Shown here: positions 6,922-8,587 of the stretch, in pieces | Layout of the letters: each line of letters starts with the position of its first letter | How positions within the stretch are numbered: the stretch's first letter is position 1 | Origin: an uncultured Prevotella sp. | GTDB taxonomy: Bacteria > Bacteroidota > Bacteroidia > Bacteroidales > Bacteroidaceae | Reading direction: 5' to 3' | NCBI GenBank assembly: GCA_900765465.1 | Contig: CAAFRM010000046.1 | Span: 1 to 8,587 of the forward strand | DNA length: 8,587 nt | Position numbers and translations under genes: made by a program | The notes under the pieces: model-generated | Told to the model about the DNA's origin: nothing | Seen by the model: only the letters and a program-made list of their open reading frames with translations | Databases searched by the model: none

Positions 6922-6970
6922 AGAGAGAAATTGAGTAGCTTATGCTCCTTGGTTTCTCTCTTTTTTTGTT
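6922..6970 (+). terminator. Intrinsic (rho-independent) terminator
   Basis: AGAGAGAAA (6922-6930) pairs perfectly with TTTCTCTCT (6953-6961), and a T-rich tract (6961-6973, TTTTTTTGTTTTG) follows directly. The 22-base loop can form a small inner AGC/GCT stem. It ends + strand transcripts about 160 bases after the GH20 stop, so it probably terminates the GH20 message and perhaps the whole oxidoreductase-GH20 transcript. Confidence 0.8.
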
Positions 6971-6990
6971 TTGTTTGATCAGTTAAGTGA

Positions 6991-7101
6991 CGTTTGGGAT
7001 TTCAAATTAACCGTTATTGTGATGCCTTGCGATGATGGGAAGCAACAGATGAGTGGAAAAACTGGGATATAGAAAATGGTGATGATTACTTTATTCACTG
7101 A
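6991..7101 (+). pseudogene. Possible decayed coding remnant (no family recognised)
   Basis: One frame reads RLGFQINRYCDALR, an in-frame TGA at 7033-7035, then WEATDEWKNWDIENGDDYF (7036-7092) and IH before TGA at 7099-7101. The second part looks protein-like: rich in W, D and E with few low-complexity residues. There is no start codon, and upstream it runs into a stop and the terminator. It may be the last piece of a gene lost by deletion, or chance. I cannot name a family. Confidence 0.2.
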
Positions 7102-7133
7102 GATCTGCAGGATATTTGGCAGTTGCTTGTTGA

Positions 7134-7145
7134 ATTCGCGCGAAT
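7134..7145. repeat. 12-bp perfect palindrome
   Basis: ATTCGCGCGAAT is its own reverse complement and is strikingly GC-rich at its centre inside an AT-rich gap. It lies 27 bases before the first 33-bp repeat unit and just ahead of two GTTAAAA words (7155-7161 and 7164-7170). It could be a binding site for a dimeric protein; this is inference. Confidence 0.5.
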
Positions 7146-7204
7146 GAAAATTGTGTTAAAAGCGTTAAAACTTGGAAAAACGGACAAAATTATGTGTAAA
7201 TCCC

Positions 7205-7235
7205 TTGGAAAAACGGACAGAATATAGTACTTTTG
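7205..7235 (+). promoter_or_regulatory. Predicted promoter inside the repeat array
   Basis: TACTTTTG at 7228-7235 fits the Bacteroidota -7 consensus TAnnTTTG exactly. The TTGG of the second repeat (7205-7208) sits 19 bases upstream, the right place for the -33 TTG/TTTG element. Transcription would begin around 7240-7245, so repeat 2 would overlap the -33 box while repeats 3 and 4 would be in or near the 5' leader. Confidence 0.5.
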
Positions 7236-7243
7236 TATTGGAA

Positions 7244-7266
7244 AAACGGACAAAATGCATCCGTTT
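7244..7266 (+). other. Leader hairpin formed by repeat 3
   Basis: AAACGGA (7244-7250), which is part of repeat 3, pairs perfectly with TCCGTTT (7260-7266) in the following spacer, with a 9-base loop. It lies about 24 bases before the ATPase start codon, so it could form in the mRNA leader or act as an inverted-repeat binding site. Confidence 0.4.
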
Positions 7267-7289
7267 AATATTAGGAAAGAGGACAAAAA

Positions 7290-8587
7290 ATGATTAAGCG
7301 TAAGATAGACAGATATTTAGCTGACTTTTTCGATACCGATAGAAAAGCTTTGATGTTGACAGGAGCAAGACAGATAGGAAAAACATATTCTATCCGTCGT
7401 TTCGGTCATGAACATTTTGAAAGATTCGTTGAACTCAATTTCATTGAAAATCCGGGTTTGGTAAAGGTCTTCAGCAAGGCGAAGAACTGTCAAGACATCT
7501 TATTGCGTCTCTCCACAGTGACCAGCCAGGATTTAATAAAGGGTAATACTCTTGTGTTTTTTGATGAAGTGCAGGAATGCCCGGAAATTGTAACTGCCAT
7601 CAAGTTTTTGGTGGAGGAGGGGAGTTATCGCTATATTTTAAGTGGTAGCTTATTGGGTGTGGAAATTAAGAATCTCCGTTCAGCTCCAGTGGGATATATG
7701 GATGTGAAAGATATGTATCCGCTTGATTTTGAAGAGTTTGCATCTGCCGTTGGTATCAACGATAGAATTATAGATGTTTTGAGGAAACATTTTACAGAAG
7801 GGACGTCTGTAGATGAATTCATCCATGAAAAGATGATGGAGGTATTCCGCCTTTATCTTATTGTAGGTGGAATGCCTGCAGCTGTTGATAAATATCTGGC
7901 TACTAATAATCTGCAAGATGTAATGGCAGAGCAGCAGGCTATCATACGTCTTTATAAGCAGGATATAGCGAAATATGACCCTGACCATAAATTGTATATT
8001 CAAGAAATCTTTGACAGGATTCCTGCTGAGCTTGATGCCAAGAACAAGCGTTTCATATTGAAGAACCTGAATGAAAACATCAAGTTTTCACGTTATCAGA
8101 ATAGTTTCTTGTGGTTGAAGGATGCTGGTGTAGCTTTGCCGGTATATAATGTTGAGGAGCCTACTGTGCCTTTGATTTTGTCGAGCTCCCGAAATTTATT
8201 CAAGCTGTTTATGGCAGACATTGGTCTTTTGGCAAGTCTTTATGCAGATGGCATCCAGCTGAAGATTTTGGATAACGAACCGTCCATCAACTTTGGTTCG
8301 ATATATGAGAATGCGGTGGCACAAGAACTCCAGGCGCATGGCTTCCAGTTGTATTATTATAACAACAAGCGGCAGGGTGAACTGGATTTTGTGATAGAGC
8401 AAAATGGTGAGGCGTTGCCTTTAGAGGTTAAATCGGGCAAGGATTATGAGCGTCACAAAGCGCTTACGAATGTGATGAACTCTACAACCTATCAGATTTC
8501 AAAAGCCTATGTGTTGTGTAACGATAATGTGAAGAAGGTGGGAAAAATCACTTATCTCCCTATTTATATGCTGATGTTTATCAAGAA
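7290..8587 (+). CDS. AAA ATPase with DUF4143 / nuclease-like C-terminus (3' end outside window)
   Basis: The frame from ATG 7290 is open for 432 codons to the window end; the stop is not seen. The N-terminal AAA_14 domain has a Walker A motif GARQIGKT (residues 25-32, Lys31 and Thr32 binding nucleotide), Walker B LVFFDE (88-93, Asp92-Glu93), and a sensor-like YILSGSLLG (115-123). The middle part is helical (about 170-260, VGGMPAAVDKYL). The C-terminal DUF4143 region has GELDFVI (363-369) and PLEVKSG (377-383), giving Asp366...Glu379-x-Lys381, the arrangement of PD-(D/E)xK nucleases. These proteins are abundant in Bacteroidota and archaea with poorly known function; nuclease activity is unproven. 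A 33-bp repeat array with a promoter-like box leads directly into the start. The gene looks more AT-rich than the upstream genes, which may signal transfer. The family's usual length is about 380-450 residues, so little is probably missing. Confidence 0.9.
   Translation, partial: MIKRKIDRYLADFFDTDRKALMLTGARQIGKTYSIRRFGHEHFERFVELNFIENPGLVKVFSKAKNCQDILLRLSTVTSQDLIKGNTLVFFDEVQECPEIVTAIKFLVEEGSYRYILSGSLLGVEIKNLRSAPVGYMDVKDMYPLDFEEFASAVGINDRIIDVLRKHFTEGTSVDEFIHEKMMEVFRLYLIVGGMPAAVDKYLATNNLQDVMAEQQAIIRLYKQDIAKYDPDHKLYIQEIFDRIPAELDAKNKRFILKNLNENIKFSRYQNSFLWLKDAGVALPVYNVEEPTVPLILSSSRNLFKLFMADIGLLASLYADGIQLKILDNEPSINFGSIYENAVAQELQAHGFQLYYYNNKRQGELDFVIEQNGEALPLEVKSGKDYERHKALTNVMNSTTYQISKAYVLCNDNVKKVGKITYLPIYMLMFIK

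Larger units (their letters stand above)
6760..7289. other. 530-base gap between the GH20 and ATPase genes
   Basis: No convincing gene lies here. In order it holds the stem-loop at 6759-6803; a stretch rich in short GTTG/CAAC complementary words (about 6858-6905); an intrinsic terminator (6922-6970); a possible decayed coding fragment (about 6991-7101); a 12-bp perfect palindrome (7134-7145); paired GTTAAAA words (7155-7170); and the 33-bp-periodic repeats with a promoter-like element (7172-7291). The minus-strand frame at 7095-7286 only reads the repeats backwards as recurring ILSVFP and is not counted as a gene. Confidence 0.6.
7172..7291 (+). repeat. Four-copy repeat array with exact 33-bp period upstream of the ATPase gene
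   Basis: The core TTGGAAAAACGGACAAAAT occurs at 7172-7190 and 7238-7256, with one mismatch at 7205-7223 (GGACAGAAT). A diverged fourth copy, TTAGGAAAGAGGACAAAAAAT, is at 7271-7291. The GGAC words begin at 7182, 7215, 7248 and 7281, exactly 33 bp apart even though the fourth copy has changed. The 14-base spacers differ in sequence. The last copy runs into the ATG of the ATPase gene (7290). About three DNA helical turns per unit would place all copies roughly on one face. This looks like a multi-site operator or translational control region. Confidence 0.85.

Noticed and set aside
7095..7286. Minus-strand 63-residue protein with recurring ILSVFP
   Set aside because: Its repeat arises because 33 bp is a multiple of three, so the DNA repeats stay in frame; it has no protein-like features beyond that and no leader.
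7172..7291. CRISPR array
   Set aside because: The repeats are only about 19 bases with 14-base spacers, the last copy is diverged and runs into a start codon, and no cas gene is present.
7172..7291. Iterons of a plasmid-type replication origin
   Set aside because: The spacing resembles iterons, but the neighbouring gene is an AAA/DUF4143 ATPase rather than a Rep initiator, and the surroundings are chromosomal housekeeping genes.

Overview
The window looks like a chromosomal segment of a gut or oral anaerobe of the Bacteroidota, most likely Prevotella/Segatella. The reasons are the anaerobic ferredoxin-dependent 2-oxoacid oxidoreductase in the delta-alpha-beta-gamma order, a secreted GH20 hexosaminidase with a C-terminal carbohydrate-binding-like domain, AT-rich leaders mostly without Shine-Dalgarno sequences, a TAnnTTTG-type promoter box, and a DUF4143-type ATPase, a family that is heavily duplicated in this phylum. 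This assignment is an inference from gene content and style, not from a database match. All genes lie on the + strand.

Layout: (1) 1-228 is the 3' end of tryptophanyl-tRNA synthetase. (2) 315-1601 is a complete MATE-family efflux transporter. (3) 1798-4730 is a probable operon. It holds a 59-residue single-TPR protein, a 2x[4Fe-4S] ferredoxin subunit, the alpha and beta subunits (4-base ATGA overlap) and the gamma subunit of a branched-chain 2-oxoacid (VOR) or 2-oxoglutarate (KOR) ferredoxin oxidoreductase. (4) 4750-6759 is a secreted GH20 beta-N-acetylhexosaminidase only 19 bases after the gamma subunit. (5) 6760-7289 is a 530-base gap with a stem-loop at the GH20 stop codon, a strong intrinsic terminator, a possible decayed coding fragment, a 12-bp perfect palindrome, and a striking array of four repeats spaced exactly 33 bp. 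(6) 7290-8587 is an AAA ATPase of the AAA_14/DUF4143 type, open to the end of the window; its last codons and stop lie outside.

Functionally, the oxidoreductase subunits form one enzyme: alpha and beta bind thiamine diphosphate and the 2-oxoacid, gamma completes the acyl-CoA chemistry, and the ferredoxin-like delta subunit carries electrons to or from ferredoxin. It serves oxidation of 2-oxoacids to acyl-CoA or the reverse reductive carboxylation. The GH20 enzyme releases N-acetylhexosamines from host or bacterial glycans in the periplasm or outside the cell. The most unusual part is the 33-bp-periodic repeat array (core TTGGAAAAACGGACAAAAT) that contains a predicted promoter and runs up to the ATPase start codon. 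It looks like a multi-site regulatory region for that gene.
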